Of a stretch of 32,983 bases of DNA, positions 1 through 7,630 are shown piece after piece. This DNA is from JBMYQA01 sp049600855 (GTDB taxonomy: Bacteria > Bacteroidota > Bacteroidia > Cytophagales > Flammeovirgaceae). The notes beneath the pieces are model-generated. The model had not been told where the DNA came from. It did no database searches and worked only from the letters and a program-made list of their open reading frames with translations. A program made the position numbers and the translations under genes. How positions within the stretch are numbered: the stretch's first letter is position 1; every line of letters begins with the position of its first letter. The stretch spans positions 1-32,983 of the forward strand of contig JBMYQA010000033.1 of the NCBI GenBank assembly GCA_049600855.1, written 5' to 3'.

Positions 1-19
1 GCCTTACTTACATAACTTC

Positions 20-38
20 CTAAGGGTTTCTCTGTATT
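20..38 (+). promoter_or_regulatory. Copy 1 of the shared regulator motif, upstream of response regulator 1
   Basis: The sequence CTAAGGGTTTCTCTGTATT fits the consensus CTARGGGTTTNYCTGTAKT. Four more copies lie in this window: two in the divergent region at 4707-4748 and one upstream of each cysteine-rich precursor. The copy points toward the regulator gene, about 120 nt before its ATG. I infer a binding site for one of the local response regulators. I see no good TAnnTTTG box between it and the gene. Confidence 0.6.
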
Positions 39-157
39 TTATCCGCTATCTGCTCAATCTTGTGTGAACATTGTTGTAATAATCTGGCTAAAACTGTATT
101 TTTATTGAAATGATTAATCAACATATTATCATTTGCCATACTCAAAACGTTTGAAGA

Positions 158-847
158 ATGACTTACACTATCCTACATGCAGACGACCATCCGATTTCTC
201 GGATGGGGATTCGTACTACGATTAATCAGTTACCAAATTATGAGCTTATCGAAGAGGAAATTGAAGATGGAGACCGAGCCATGCTGATGGCTCGGCATTA
301 CGAGCCTGATATGATACTACTCGATTTAGAGATGCCCAAGTCTAATGGCATGGAGGTTGCCAAATATATTTTTGATAATCACCTGAATACGAAAGTGATT
401 TTGCTTTCGGGCTTGATCAATACCGCTGTTTACCAACAAGGGAAAAGTTTGGGCGTAAAGGGTTTTGTTTTAAAGATTGCTGCTATCTCAGAAATTGAGG
501 AATGTCTTGTAGCAATCCAGCATGGTGAGGAGTACATTAGCAAAGATTTAGCCCGCAGCATTGGAGCTGACCTAGTATTGCAGCAAGGAAACCCTTTTGA
601 GCATAATATCTTAATCAGTACCCTTACCAAAAGAGAACTAGCAGTACTCCAATTAGTGATTGCAGGTTATACAAGTGCTGAAATTGCCAATAAGCTATTC
701 AATAGCTTAAAAACCATTGAAACTCATCGACACAATATCAGCAAAAAGTTTAACCTAAATGGGCAGCGACTCAGCTCTTATATCACTAAAAACAAAGAAC
801 ACTTGGAACGCGCTTTGCAACTCCGCCAACACGAGCATTGCTTATAA
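158..847 (+). CDS. LuxR/NarL-type response regulator 1 (intact receiver)
   Basis: This is a 229-residue two-component response regulator that should be phosphorylated by a histidine kinase and then bind DNA. The receiver (residues 3-120) has the full set of active-site residues: acidic pair D9-D10, phosphoacceptor D56 in LLDLEMP, S84 and K106. A LuxR-type helix-turn-helix follows at about 156-200 (LTKREL...SAEIANKL...TIETHRHNISKK). The ATG at 158 starts the receiver directly. It is convergent with the hybrid kinase, with only 13 nt between the stops. It is a paralogue of the regulator at 4805-5491, but that one has lost key receiver residues, so this is the more likely phosphate-responsive partner of the local kinases. 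A copy of the shared motif lies upstream at 20-38. Its targets are inferred, not shown. Confidence 0.9.
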   Translation: MTYTILHADDHPISRMGIRTTINQLPNYELIEEEIEDGDRAMLMARHYEPDMILLDLEMPKSNGMEVAKYIFDNHLNTKVILLSGLINTAVYQQGKSLGVKGFVLKIAAISEIEECLVAIQHGEEYISKDLARSIGADLVLQQGNPFEHNILISTLTKRELAVLQLVIAGYTSAEIANKLFNSLKTIETHRHNISKKFNLNGQRLSSYITKNKEHLERALQLRQHEHCL

Positions 848-860
848 TCCAATGGTTTGA

Positions 861-2012
861 TTAAATTGATCGGTTAATTGACAGCTTGTCAATTTTACAT
901 TCTAAAATACTATCTGATAGCTGAAGTGTAAATTTACTTCCAGCACCTAATTTACTTTCTATACTTAGTAATCCGCCCATTTTTTGGGCAAACTCAGAAG
1001 CCACTGCTAAGCCTAATCCTGTGCCTCTTCTGCCAAAGGTATCTGAGGTGACTTTATGCGGATCGATTGCTATAAATAAGCTTTTTTGCTGCTCTTGACT
1101 TAGTCCAATCCCAGAATCCTTTACAGAGATGTAAAGATCTTCACGATCAACTTGGCACGTAACTTCAATATTTCCTCCTGTTGGGGTAAATTTAATGGCA
1201 TTTGAAATAAGATTCCTCAAAATGAATCGTAACATATTACCATCGGTATTAGCTAACAAATAAGGCGGGTACTTGGCACTCAAAACAATCTGCTTTTTCT
1301 CTGCAGCATTTTTACCCAATTTCACTGCATCAGCTAACAATTCATGCAATGGTAAAACCTCAGCCTGATAGACAAAAGCTTCCTGTCGATTCAAAGCCCA
1401 AAATAACAAATTATTAATCAAACCAATTACAGAGGAAAACTCTTGCTCAATCTGATTTAAGATCGAAAAAAATTCTTGCTGGCTAATCCCATGCTCCCCA
1501 ATTTTTTTGGCAATAATTAAACTACTTTGTAGCGAGTGTAATGGCGATTGAAGGTCATGACTAATAATAGCCATCAGCCGATCTTGTGTTTGGTTACTCA
1601 TTTCGAGATTTTTGTTCTTTTCATGCAAACGCTGCACATAAGCACTGACTCTCAAAGCGGTCTGTAGACGAGCCAATAATTCTACTCCATCAATGGGTTT
1701 TCGGATATAATCTAAGGCACCAGCATCTAGTGCAACTTTTAAGTGTTCAGGCGTAGTCATTACTCCAGAAGCAATAATAATCGGAATATCTTCCGTATTT
1801 GGATTACGCTTTAATCGCTTCGTTGCTTCAATGCCATTTACGCCAGGCATATCCCAATCCATAATGATAGCTTTCGGCCGATAGCTATCAGCAATTTCCA
1901 TTGCTAGTTCTGCATTATTGGCAATAAGCACATAATACTGATGCTCTTGCAACAACTTTTTCAGACTTTGAATATAATGAAGTTGGTCATCAACCAATAA
2001 AATAGTTGTCAT
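861..2012 (-). CDS. Receiver-first hybrid sensor histidine kinase (cytoplasmic)
   Basis: This 383-residue protein has an N-terminal receiver followed by a histidine kinase core and no membrane segment, so it is a soluble hybrid kinase. The receiver has D8-D9, phosphoacceptor D52 (IIMDWDMPG) and K105 (YIRKP). A short coiled linker (about 120-145) leads to the HisKA box MAIISHDLQSPLHSL with H152. The ATPase domain shows the N box (RNLISNAIKFTP), the G1 box (VKDSGIGLS) and the G2 box (GRRGTGLGLAVA). Proteins of this layout usually relay phosphate from another kinase or receive it at the receiver to gate kinase activity. The gene lies between two other signalling genes, which suggests one phosphorelay with them. 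A -7 box at 2073-2080 could drive it. Confidence 0.92.
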   Translation of the reverse strand: MTTILLVDDQLHYIQSLKKLLQEHQYYVLIANNAELAMEIADSYRPKAIIMDWDMPGVNGIEATKRLKRNPNTEDIPIIIASGVMTTPEHLKVALDAGALDYIRKPIDGVELLARLQTALRVSAYVQRLHEKNKNLEMSNQTQDRLMAIISHDLQSPLHSLQSSLIIAKKIGEHGISQQEFFSILNQIEQEFSSVIGLINNLLFWALNRQEAFVYQAEVLPLHELLADAVKLGKNAAEKKQIVLSAKYPPYLLANTDGNMLRFILRNLISNAIKFTPTGGNIEVTCQVDREDLYISVKDSGIGLSQEQQKSLFIAIDPHKVTSDTFGRRGTGLGLAVASEFAQKMGGLLSIESKLGAGSKFTLQLSDSILECKIDKLSINRSI

Positions 2013-2393
2013 AGGTATAATTGTCGAGAAATTTTGCCCATAATAATAATTAATCCGAAATTATGGAATGAGCAAAACTATTCTAATATAAGATATTCAT
2101 GTATAAAAACAGTAAAATCCCGTAGCTCCAGTGCTTTTTCAGAAATGTTTCAATACAGTAATAGCTTGTAGGGTATATAGTCTTCCAATAAAAAGCGACA
2201 CAAACTAATTTGTATCGTTCATACTACTTTTGTAAACTAACATTATAGCAATACTATAACCTTAGAAAGGAAATCCTATTTTCTCCTCGATGCTAGACTT
2301 CCATGACTAGCATGCTCGATCAATTAAATTGATGGCAAAGGTTAGGATTCCAACAGAATTGTGAAATACGTGTTTACACTGATTTATTCGATT
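2013..2393. other. 381-nt non-coding stretch between two kinase genes, with a peptide-promoter-like palindrome
   Basis: No convincing reading frame is present on either strand. At 2361-2379 the sequence GTGAAA-TACGTG-TTTACAC resembles the palindromic operator of the precursor promoters (GTGTAAA-N6-TTTACAC), and GTTTACACTGA (2372-2382) matches them exactly. Fifteen nt away, on the side where the precursor promoters have their -7 box, is CAAAGGTTA (2336-2344), a one-base-long variant of the reversed TAnnTTTG box. A short inverted repeat ATGCTAG/CTAGCAT lies at about 2290-2313. The stretch may hold a long leader for the hybrid kinase or a small RNA; neither is proven. Confidence 0.4.
2073..2080 (-). 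promoter_or_regulatory. Candidate -7 box for the hybrid kinase gene
   Basis: On the minus strand the sequence TAGTTTTG fits the Bacteroidota -7 consensus TAnnTTTG. It would place the transcript start near 2066 and give a leader of roughly 54 nt before the ATG at 2012. No clear -33 TTTG partner is visible at the usual distance, so this is a modest call. Confidence 0.4.
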
Positions 2394-4622
2394 CTAAACC
2401 TGGCTACCAATTAATTCTAAATAGCCTTTCTCATTGCTGTTGAAACAACTATCTAGGACTTGTTGCTTCCATTTAGAAATACTTTCTGAAGTGTAAGGAA
2501 TGGATTCAACCACTTCGGAAATGCGGAAATAATCAAAATAGGAGATGTTTTGGAGCTGCACTTTTGCCAAGGCTAGTGACTGAAGTTCTGCTTGACTAAA
2601 TTCTTGAGGCGATTGCTGGACTGGTGTTTCGGGAATCGCATGGGTAGATTTAGCTAATGGCAACTCAAACCAAAAAGTCGCTCCCTTTCCCTTTTCAGAT
2701 TGTACTCCAATTTTTCCATCATGTTCTTCTATGACAAGCTTGCAAAATGTCAAACCTAGCCCTGTTGAGCGAACACGACCTGACAAGCGATTTTCAACCT
2801 GTTCATAGCGATTAAAGATAACCTCTTGTTGTTCAGTACTAATTCCCTCTCCTTCATCACTTACCGCTAAATGTAAACGATTGCCTTCCAAACCTTTAGC
2901 ATATACAGCAATCTGGCTATTATTTGGAGAGAACTTAATAGCATTAGTCAATAAGTTTATCCAAACTCGAATCAATAAATCTGGATCGACTTCAAAATGC
3001 CACTCCGAAGAAATATCGAGGTTAATCTGAATGCGTTTTTGCTGAACCAAAAAATCAATTTGGTTGATGGCACTTTCAGCTAAGCGTACTGCCGATTGAT
3101 AAGAACGATTTAACTGTAATTGATTCGCATCTAGTTTTTGTACATCTAAAATATTCAATACCAATTGCAACATTTGATTAGCTACATGATGAACACGGGT
3201 ATTTTTTGTTTCAAAAAGAATGAGGTTAAGTGGGTTTTTAAGATCGTGTACTAACATGCTGCTGAGGGTTTGCTTATAGTTTTGTAAACTGATCAAGCTT
3301 TCATTCATGCTTTGTAGTTCTTCTGCCTGAGCTGCTATTTCTTCTTGCTGTGAATGAAGCATTTGGTTTCTATAACTTACTTTCCGATTGAAATAAAGCA
3401 AAATTCCGCCAATCAATAAAGCAGTAACCGCTAAACCTAATAAAAGTTGTTGGATATACTCTTTACGCTGTAACAACATGGCCTTTTCAGTATTATCTGC
3501 TCGAAGTGCTTCATTTTCTACCTCTTCTTTCTCATACTTCAACTTAAAAGACAAATTTCTAAACTCTTTTTCATGCGCCTTTGCCTGTTCTTTTAAACGA
3601 TATTTTTGCTCTTTCTCCTTTACCTGATAAGCTAAGCGATATTGGTGTTTACGTTCATAAATGCTTGAAAGCATTTGATATAGATCAGGTAAATTCTCTC
3701 CATCTCCACCTTCAAGAATTAATTTTTCTGACTTTTCTAAATGCTCTAACGCTTTTTGATTTTCTTTTTGTTGAAAATAAATCTTGCCTAATTGAAATTG
3801 ACTGCCTGCCTGATGATGAATAAAATGGTATTTTTCAGCTTGTGTAATGACCGTTCTTAAGCCCTGAATTTTTTTAGTAAGCTCTTCTTGAAAAATTGCC
3901 AAATTATATAATGCACCCACTTTTCCGTTAAAGTCTTCTAGGCTATCGTAAAGTGGAATTGCTTTTTGGGTGTAGAAGATTGCAGAATCCTGCTGCCCTG
4001 TCCGATGATAAAAACTCCCAATCACATGATAAGAATTAGGGATTTGTTTTTTGAGATTTAAGCGTTTCCGTAATTCTAAACTCTTAAAGTAGTAAGATTT
4101 CGCTGCCTCATAGTCGCCCATTTCCATATGCAATATGCCGATCATATTATAATCATAGCCTAATCCTGCTTCGTAATTAGTAGCAATATCAAGCGCTAGC
4201 ACACGCATGGTATAAGTAAGTGCTTTTGCATATTCCGACTGGCTTTTATATACATCCGCTATATTATAGGTGATATCAGCTTCTCGAATGGTATCATAGA
4301 CTTCTAGATTCGCTTTTAAAGCATTTTCATAAGAAGCTAATGCTTCACTTAAATGGCCTCGATCTTTGTACAAATTGCCTATCTTTTTTTGCGTTTCAGC
4401 TATTAAATCAAAATGATTAATTGCCTGACTCTTTTCTAATGCAGACTGGTGATAGTAGAGGGCAGAATCAAAAGACTCGCTGAAATACTTGCACCCTATC
4501 TTATTCAATTGTTTAATTTCTGCAATGGCTAACGAGTCTATTTCTTTCCCTTGTGATAAGACAAAATTCAGCAAGAATAAAAGGCTAAGCCAATAAGCTT
4601 TGGTCATGGTAATGGAAGTCAT
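2394..4622 (-). CDS. TPR-repeat membrane sensor histidine kinase
   Basis: This is a two-component sensor kinase. From the ATG at 4622 it is 742 residues. A hydrophobic export signal (YWLSLLFLLNFVLS) starts the protein and is followed by about seven tetratricopeptide-like helical pairs (residues about 30-340), a charged coiled coil, one membrane helix (about 390-411, LLLGLAVTALLIGGILLYF) and a second coiled coil. The kinase core has the H box SSMLVHDLKNPLN (H459), N box (NLLTNAIKFSP), G1 box (VSDEGEGIS) and G2 box (STGLGLTFCKLVI). About 90 residues follow the ATPase with no recognised domain. TPR domains of this kind sit in the periplasm and bind peptides or proteins. The open frame extends to a TTG at 4652, but the ATG at 4622 (or 4607) fits the signal peptide better. 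It is divergent from response regulator 2 across a symmetric operator. Confidence 0.9.
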   Translation of the reverse strand: MTSITMTKAYWLSLLFLLNFVLSQGKEIDSLAIAEIKQLNKIGCKYFSESFDSALYYHQSALEKSQAINHFDLIAETQKKIGNLYKDRGHLSEALASYENALKANLEVYDTIREADITYNIADVYKSQSEYAKALTYTMRVLALDIATNYEAGLGYDYNMIGILHMEMGDYEAAKSYYFKSLELRKRLNLKKQIPNSYHVIGSFYHRTGQQDSAIFYTQKAIPLYDSLEDFNGKVGALYNLAIFQEELTKKIQGLRTVITQAEKYHFIHHQAGSQFQLGKIYFQQKENQKALEHLEKSEKLILEGGDGENLPDLYQMLSSIYERKHQYRLAYQVKEKEQKYRLKEQAKAHEKEFRNLSFKLKYEKEEVENEALRADNTEKAMLLQRKEYIQQLLLGLAVTALLIGGILLYFNRKVSYRNQMLHSQQEEIAAQAEELQSMNESLISLQNYKQTLSSMLVHDLKNPLNLILFETKNTRVHHVANQMLQLVLNILDVQKLDANQLQLNRSYQSAVRLAESAINQIDFLVQQKRIQINLDISSEWHFEVDPDLLIRVWINLLTNAIKFSPNNSQIAVYAKGLEGNRLHLAVSDEGEGISTEQQEVIFNRYEQVENRLSGRVRSTGLGLTFCKLVIEEHDGKIGVQSEKGKGATFWFELPLAKSTHAIPETPVQQSPQEFSQAELQSLALAKVQLQNISYFDYFRISEVVESIPYTSESISKWKQQVLDSCFNSNEKGYLELIGSQV

Positions 4623-4706
4623 TTTGAGCAAATCGTGATAAACGGATAACAAAATTTACCAACTTACACCTAGAGAATAAAGCCTTACTTCAGGAAATCC
4701 TCAAAA

Positions 4707-4748
4707 AATACAGGCAAACCCTTAGAAAACTAGGGGTTTACCTGTATT
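4707..4748. promoter_or_regulatory. Divergent operator: two head-to-head copies of the shared regulator motif
   Basis: Two 19-nt arms (4707-4725 and 4730-4748) form an inverted repeat with 17 of 19 positions matching and an AAAA centre. Read outward, the arms are CTAAGGGTTTGCCTGTATT toward the TPR kinase and CTAGGGGTTTACCTGTATT toward response regulator 2. Each is a copy of the motif found singly at 20-38 and upstream of the two precursors. One copy facing each divergent gene suggests a site controlling both. As RNA it could also form a hairpin, followed by U residues on the minus strand, but solitary copies elsewhere argue for a protein-binding site. Confidence 0.65.
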
Positions 4749-4769
4749 CTACTCGATGAAAAAGCCCTG

Positions 4770-4777
4770 TAAGTTTG
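4770..4777 (+). promoter_or_regulatory. -7 box of response regulator 2
   Basis: TAAGTTTG is an exact match to the Bacteroidota -7 consensus TAnnTTTG. Transcription would start near 4784, so the in-frame TTG at 4775 would lie inside the promoter. This favours the ATG at 4805. The -33 region is poor and lies next to the operator, as expected for an activator-dependent promoter. Confidence 0.6.
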
Positions 4778-4804
4778 TATGGTTCATTACTAACAATATC
4801 GACT

Positions 4805-5491
4805 ATGTCAGCAAAAAATTGGACTGTTATTCATGCAAGTGCTTTTCCCATTAGAAGATATGGAGCCGCTGCCATTTTGCGCAAACTCCCTCTATTTGAC
4901 TTCTTAGAGCAGGAAATCGAAAAAGGCGACCAAGCTTTACTAGCTGCTTTCCGTCAACATCCTGATATTATTTTGGTAGACTATCAGCTTCCAAATATGA
5001 GTGGATTAGAGATTGCCGAATGCCTTCTTGAAAATCAATCCTTCACGAAAGTTGCCTTGTTATTAGAAGATCATGATGTAGCTGAGTTATCTGATGTAAA
5101 ATTGAAACAATTGGGCATCAATGTGTTGTGCTACAGCCATGCTGATGCCGCTGAATTTCATACTTGTTTAAAAACGATAAAGCAGGGAGAACGCTATGTC
5201 AGTCCGCATTTTCAGCACTTGCTTAAAAAGCTAGTAGGAGAGCAAGCCCCAAAATCTCTTCAAGACAGATTTGCCCATGCGGCACTCGATAAACTTTCTG
5301 TTCGTGAACGTACTGTAATGAAGCTCATTGCAGGAGGGAAAAGTAGCAATGAAATTGCTCGAAAACTCTGCATCAGCAACCGTACGGTAGATGCTCACCG
5401 TTTTAAAATCTGTAAAAAATTAAACCTACAAGGACGTAACGCTTTGGTGCATTATGCTTATGAATTTAAGGATGTTTGGACGGTATTATAA
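4805..5491 (+). CDS. LuxR/NarL-type response regulator 2 with degenerate receiver
   Basis: This 228-residue DNA-binding regulator is paralogous to the one at 158-847 over its whole length. The receiver keeps D59 (ILVDYQLPN) but has lost the rest of the phosphorylation machinery: the acidic pair is S12-A13 (IHASAFP, against IHADDHP in the paralogue), the conserved Ser/Thr is replaced within VALLLEDHD, and the Lys is replaced (VLCYSHAD). It therefore probably does not accept phosphate normally and may act constitutively, as a dimer partner, or on another signal. The LuxR-type HTH is intact (LSVRERTVMKLIAGGKSSNEIARKL...RTVDAHRFKICKKL). I chose the ATG at 4805 because a -7 box covers the alternative TTG at 4775. 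It is divergent from the TPR kinase and is followed at once by a strong bidirectional terminator. Confidence 0.88.
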   Translation: MSAKNWTVIHASAFPIRRYGAAAILRKLPLFDFLEQEIEKGDQALLAAFRQHPDIILVDYQLPNMSGLEIAECLLENQSFTKVALLLEDHDVAELSDVKLKQLGINVLCYSHADAAEFHTCLKTIKQGERYVSPHFQHLLKKLVGEQAPKSLQDRFAHAALDKLSVRERTVMKLIAGGKSSNEIARKLCISNRTVDAHRFKICKKLNLQGRNALVHYAYEFKDVWTVL

Positions 5492-5540
5492 AGTATTTCC
5501 CCATTCAGTTTCCAATCAAACTAAATGGGGAAATGACTTT
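5490..5540. terminator. Bidirectional terminator after response regulator 2
   Basis: A long inverted repeat begins at the stop codon. The arm 5490-5511 (AAAGTATTTCCCCATTCAGTTT) pairs with 5518-5540 with one mismatch and one bulge, leaving a 6-nt loop. The ends are A- and T-rich, so it can terminate transcription from either side, including from the SnoaL-like pseudogene. Confidence 0.8.
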
Positions 5541-5549
5541 TACTATCAC

Positions 5550-5953
5550 TCTGAACTCACTTAGATCTTCCCATTCGAGATCCTGAGCAGAAATCACCAA
5601 GTACTCCAAGGTTCTACAATCTTGTCATTCTCCATTCGAAATAGACTATACAATCCGGCATCTTGTAATCCCGCTCCTGCATTGTATTGTCCTTGAATTA
5701 TGGTGAGTACAAAATTTCCTTGCCCCAATACTTTGAAAAGTGGTTGGTGATTAGATTTCGTCAACACACTTCTTCTACTTTGTAAACCTGCAATACCATT
5801 TGCTAATTCAGGATCGTGCTGTACAAAATCTGTTGTGAAGTAGGTACCATAATCTGTAGCTCCGCCAATCAATATGTTGTTGATGTATCGAGTGACCAAC
5901 AGCTTATTACTTTCGATTTGCCTGACAAAGGGAAGCTTTATTGGTAATCCTAC
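5550..5953 (-). pseudogene. SnoaL-like / NTF2-fold protein, broken
   Basis: The minus strand encodes a recognisable SnoaL-like (NTF2-superfamily) domain: NKLLVTRYINNILIGG, then DFVQHDPELANGIAGL, then VLGQGNFVLTIIQGQY and LFRMENDKIVEPW. These follow the usual order of the family, small alpha+beta proteins that include polyketide cyclases and many of unknown role. Two defects are visible. The frame opens after a stop at 5954-5956 with no ATG, only TTG at 5899. At the C-terminus the frame ends at 5594, just after KIVEPW, while a neighbouring frame continues with VISAQDLEWEDLSEF, the expected ending. One lost base (or two gained) near 5597-5605 explains this. A sequencing error at the 3' end is possible, but the missing start makes decay more likely. 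Confidence 0.65.
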
Positions 5954-6039
5954 CTAGTTAAGTCTACAGTTCTGGTAGAAATACGCATTGAAAAGGCTCG
6001 TGATAACGGTCAACTTGCAAGAAATCAATCCTTGCAATC

Positions 6040-7497
6040 ATGAAAAGATGGAGTTTATGTTTATTGATCATTGGAATACTAGCAGGAAATACCTTACTGG
6101 CACAAACAAAGGTTTGGTCTTATAGCGATTGTATTGCCTATGCACTGGAACATAATATCCAAATGCGAGAAGCCAAATACACTCAGCGAACAGCCGAGTT
6201 AGCTCTTTTCCAAGCAAAAAAGGCATTTGTTCCTACCATTACCATGGGAACATCAGTCAATATTGGTATTGGTCGAACCATTGATCCATTCACGAATGAA
6301 TTTACCAATGAGCCTGTTTTTTCCAATTCATGGAATGCCAATGTGAGTATGCCGATCTTCCAAGGCTTTCGACTACATGCGAATTTGGAAAAAGCCAAAA
6401 ACAGTTTAGAAAACAATCAGCTGAACCAAGAAAAAACAGTGCGGGACTTGAAAATACAAATTGCCAATAGTTTCCTACAAGTACTTTTTAATCACGAACA
6501 GCTTAAGAATGCGAAACGGCAATTGAAGCTTAGTCAAGCCCAGCTCCAACGTACCCAAAAGCTGATTAAAGCAGGGCGGCTCCCGCAAAACAATAGTTAT
6601 GAACTCATGGTGCAAATTGCGAGTGGAGAAGCTCAAATCATCAGTGCAGAAAGCAGTTTACTTCTTTCCAAATTACAATTAAAACAGCTATTGGCACTGC
6701 CTGTAGAAGAAACCTTTGAAATCAATTATCCTCCAATTGAAGAACCTGATAGTACCTTTTTAGTCAGCTCTATCGAAAGTATTTACCAATTGGCAAATGG
6801 GATGCAGGAAAATCGCATCAACCAAATTGCCATTCGACAAGCGGAGATTGATTTCAAACAAGCCAAGCGAGCTTACCTCCCTTCATTCTCCATCTCTTAT
6901 GGTATCGGAACGGGTTACTCCAGTCAAACTGTCAATTTTTTACCAGGACAAGGGGAACCGCAGCGTTTTGTAAGTCCGATCGGATTTGTTTCGAATGATG
7001 GTGGAATTACTCAAGGAGATTTGGTCTATCAAGAGTCTTTTTCTATCCCCGATCCTGTGATTCAGAAGATGCCTTTACGCGATCAGTTTAGCCAAAATTT
7101 TAACCAGTCTACCAATATTGGGGTAAATATCCCTTTTCTCAGCTCGGCGTCTAGCTTAAAGCAAGGTTTACGATCTACTCGAATTGCCCTAGAACGTGCT
7201 CGTATGACAGCCGATAATGCTAAAAATCAGATGAAACAAAGCTTATTGCAGCAGTTTACTCAAGCTCAAGCTGCTTATCAGACCTATAAGATTAATCGAA
7301 AGAAATTAGAGGTGCAGGAAATCGCTTTCCAAGCTGCCGAAAGCCGCTACCAAAAAGGCTTGCTCAACACCTTGGATTATGTGACGGCTAAAAATAACCT
7401 GCTATCTAGTCAGAATGAATTGTTGCGTAGTAAGTATGATGCCGTTTTAAAGATTAAGCTATTGTATTTTTACATGGGAGAAGAACTTCACTTTTGA
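6040..7497 (+). CDS. TolC-family outer membrane efflux protein
   Basis: This 485-residue outer membrane channel is expected to form the exit duct of the type I secretion system encoded downstream. A clear signal peptide (KRWSLCLLIIGILAGNTLLAQ) precedes the OEP fold: two homologous halves rich in long amphipathic coiled-coil helices, beginning with YSDCIAYALEHNIQMREAK and ending with RYQKGLLNTLDYVTAKNNLL. The length is normal for the family. It is the first gene of the export locus, 133 nt upstream of the ABC exporter, with an assembly gap in between. A 13-nt sequence, CTGGTAGAAATAC, about 55 nt before the ATG also occurs before the VKOR fusion gene. Because TolC proteins also serve multidrug pumps, the link to peptide export rests on gene context. 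Confidence 0.92.
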   Translation: MKRWSLCLLIIGILAGNTLLAQTKVWSYSDCIAYALEHNIQMREAKYTQRTAELALFQAKKAFVPTITMGTSVNIGIGRTIDPFTNEFTNEPVFSNSWNANVSMPIFQGFRLHANLEKAKNSLENNQLNQEKTVRDLKIQIANSFLQVLFNHEQLKNAKRQLKLSQAQLQRTQKLIKAGRLPQNNSYELMVQIASGEAQIISAESSLLLSKLQLKQLLALPVEETFEINYPPIEEPDSTFLVSSIESIYQLANGMQENRINQIAIRQAEIDFKQAKRAYLPSFSISYGIGTGYSSQTVNFLPGQGEPQRFVSPIGFVSNDGGITQGDLVYQESFSIPDPVIQKMPLRDQFSQNFNQSTNIGVNIPFLSSASSLKQGLRSTRIALERARMTADNAKNQMKQSLLQQFTQAQAAYQTYKINRKKLEVQEIAFQAAESRYQKGLLNTLDYVTAKNNLLSSQNELLRSKYDAVLKIKLLYFYMGEELHF

Positions 7498-7593
7498 ACT
7501 GGTAGTTCTACTGATTCCCCCACTCGATTTTAGCAGAATTACCAATTGAGTGATTCGGGCTTTTCAAGCAATTTGCACTAGTCGATGAATAGC

Positions 7594-7603
7594 NNNNNNN
7601 NNN
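7594..7603. other. Assembly gap (10 N)
   Basis: Ten undetermined bases lie between the TolC-like gene and the ABC exporter. If the run is a fixed-size placeholder, the real intergenic distance is unknown and promoter elements of the exporter may be hidden. Confidence 0.99.
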
Positions 7604-7630
7604 CAGATGGCTGTATAAAACTTAGCAACT

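Noticed and set aside
4707..4748. Reading the inverted repeat as a transcription terminator
   Set aside because: It lies between divergent genes with no transcript to end on either side, and its arms recur singly elsewhere as promoter-side motifs. The U-rich side toward the kinase keeps attenuation as a minor possibility.
5972..5986. Sigma-54 promoter before the TolC-like gene (TGG...GC)
   Set aside because: GG and GC are 9 nt apart where 10 is needed, and the copy before the VKOR gene lacks the GC.
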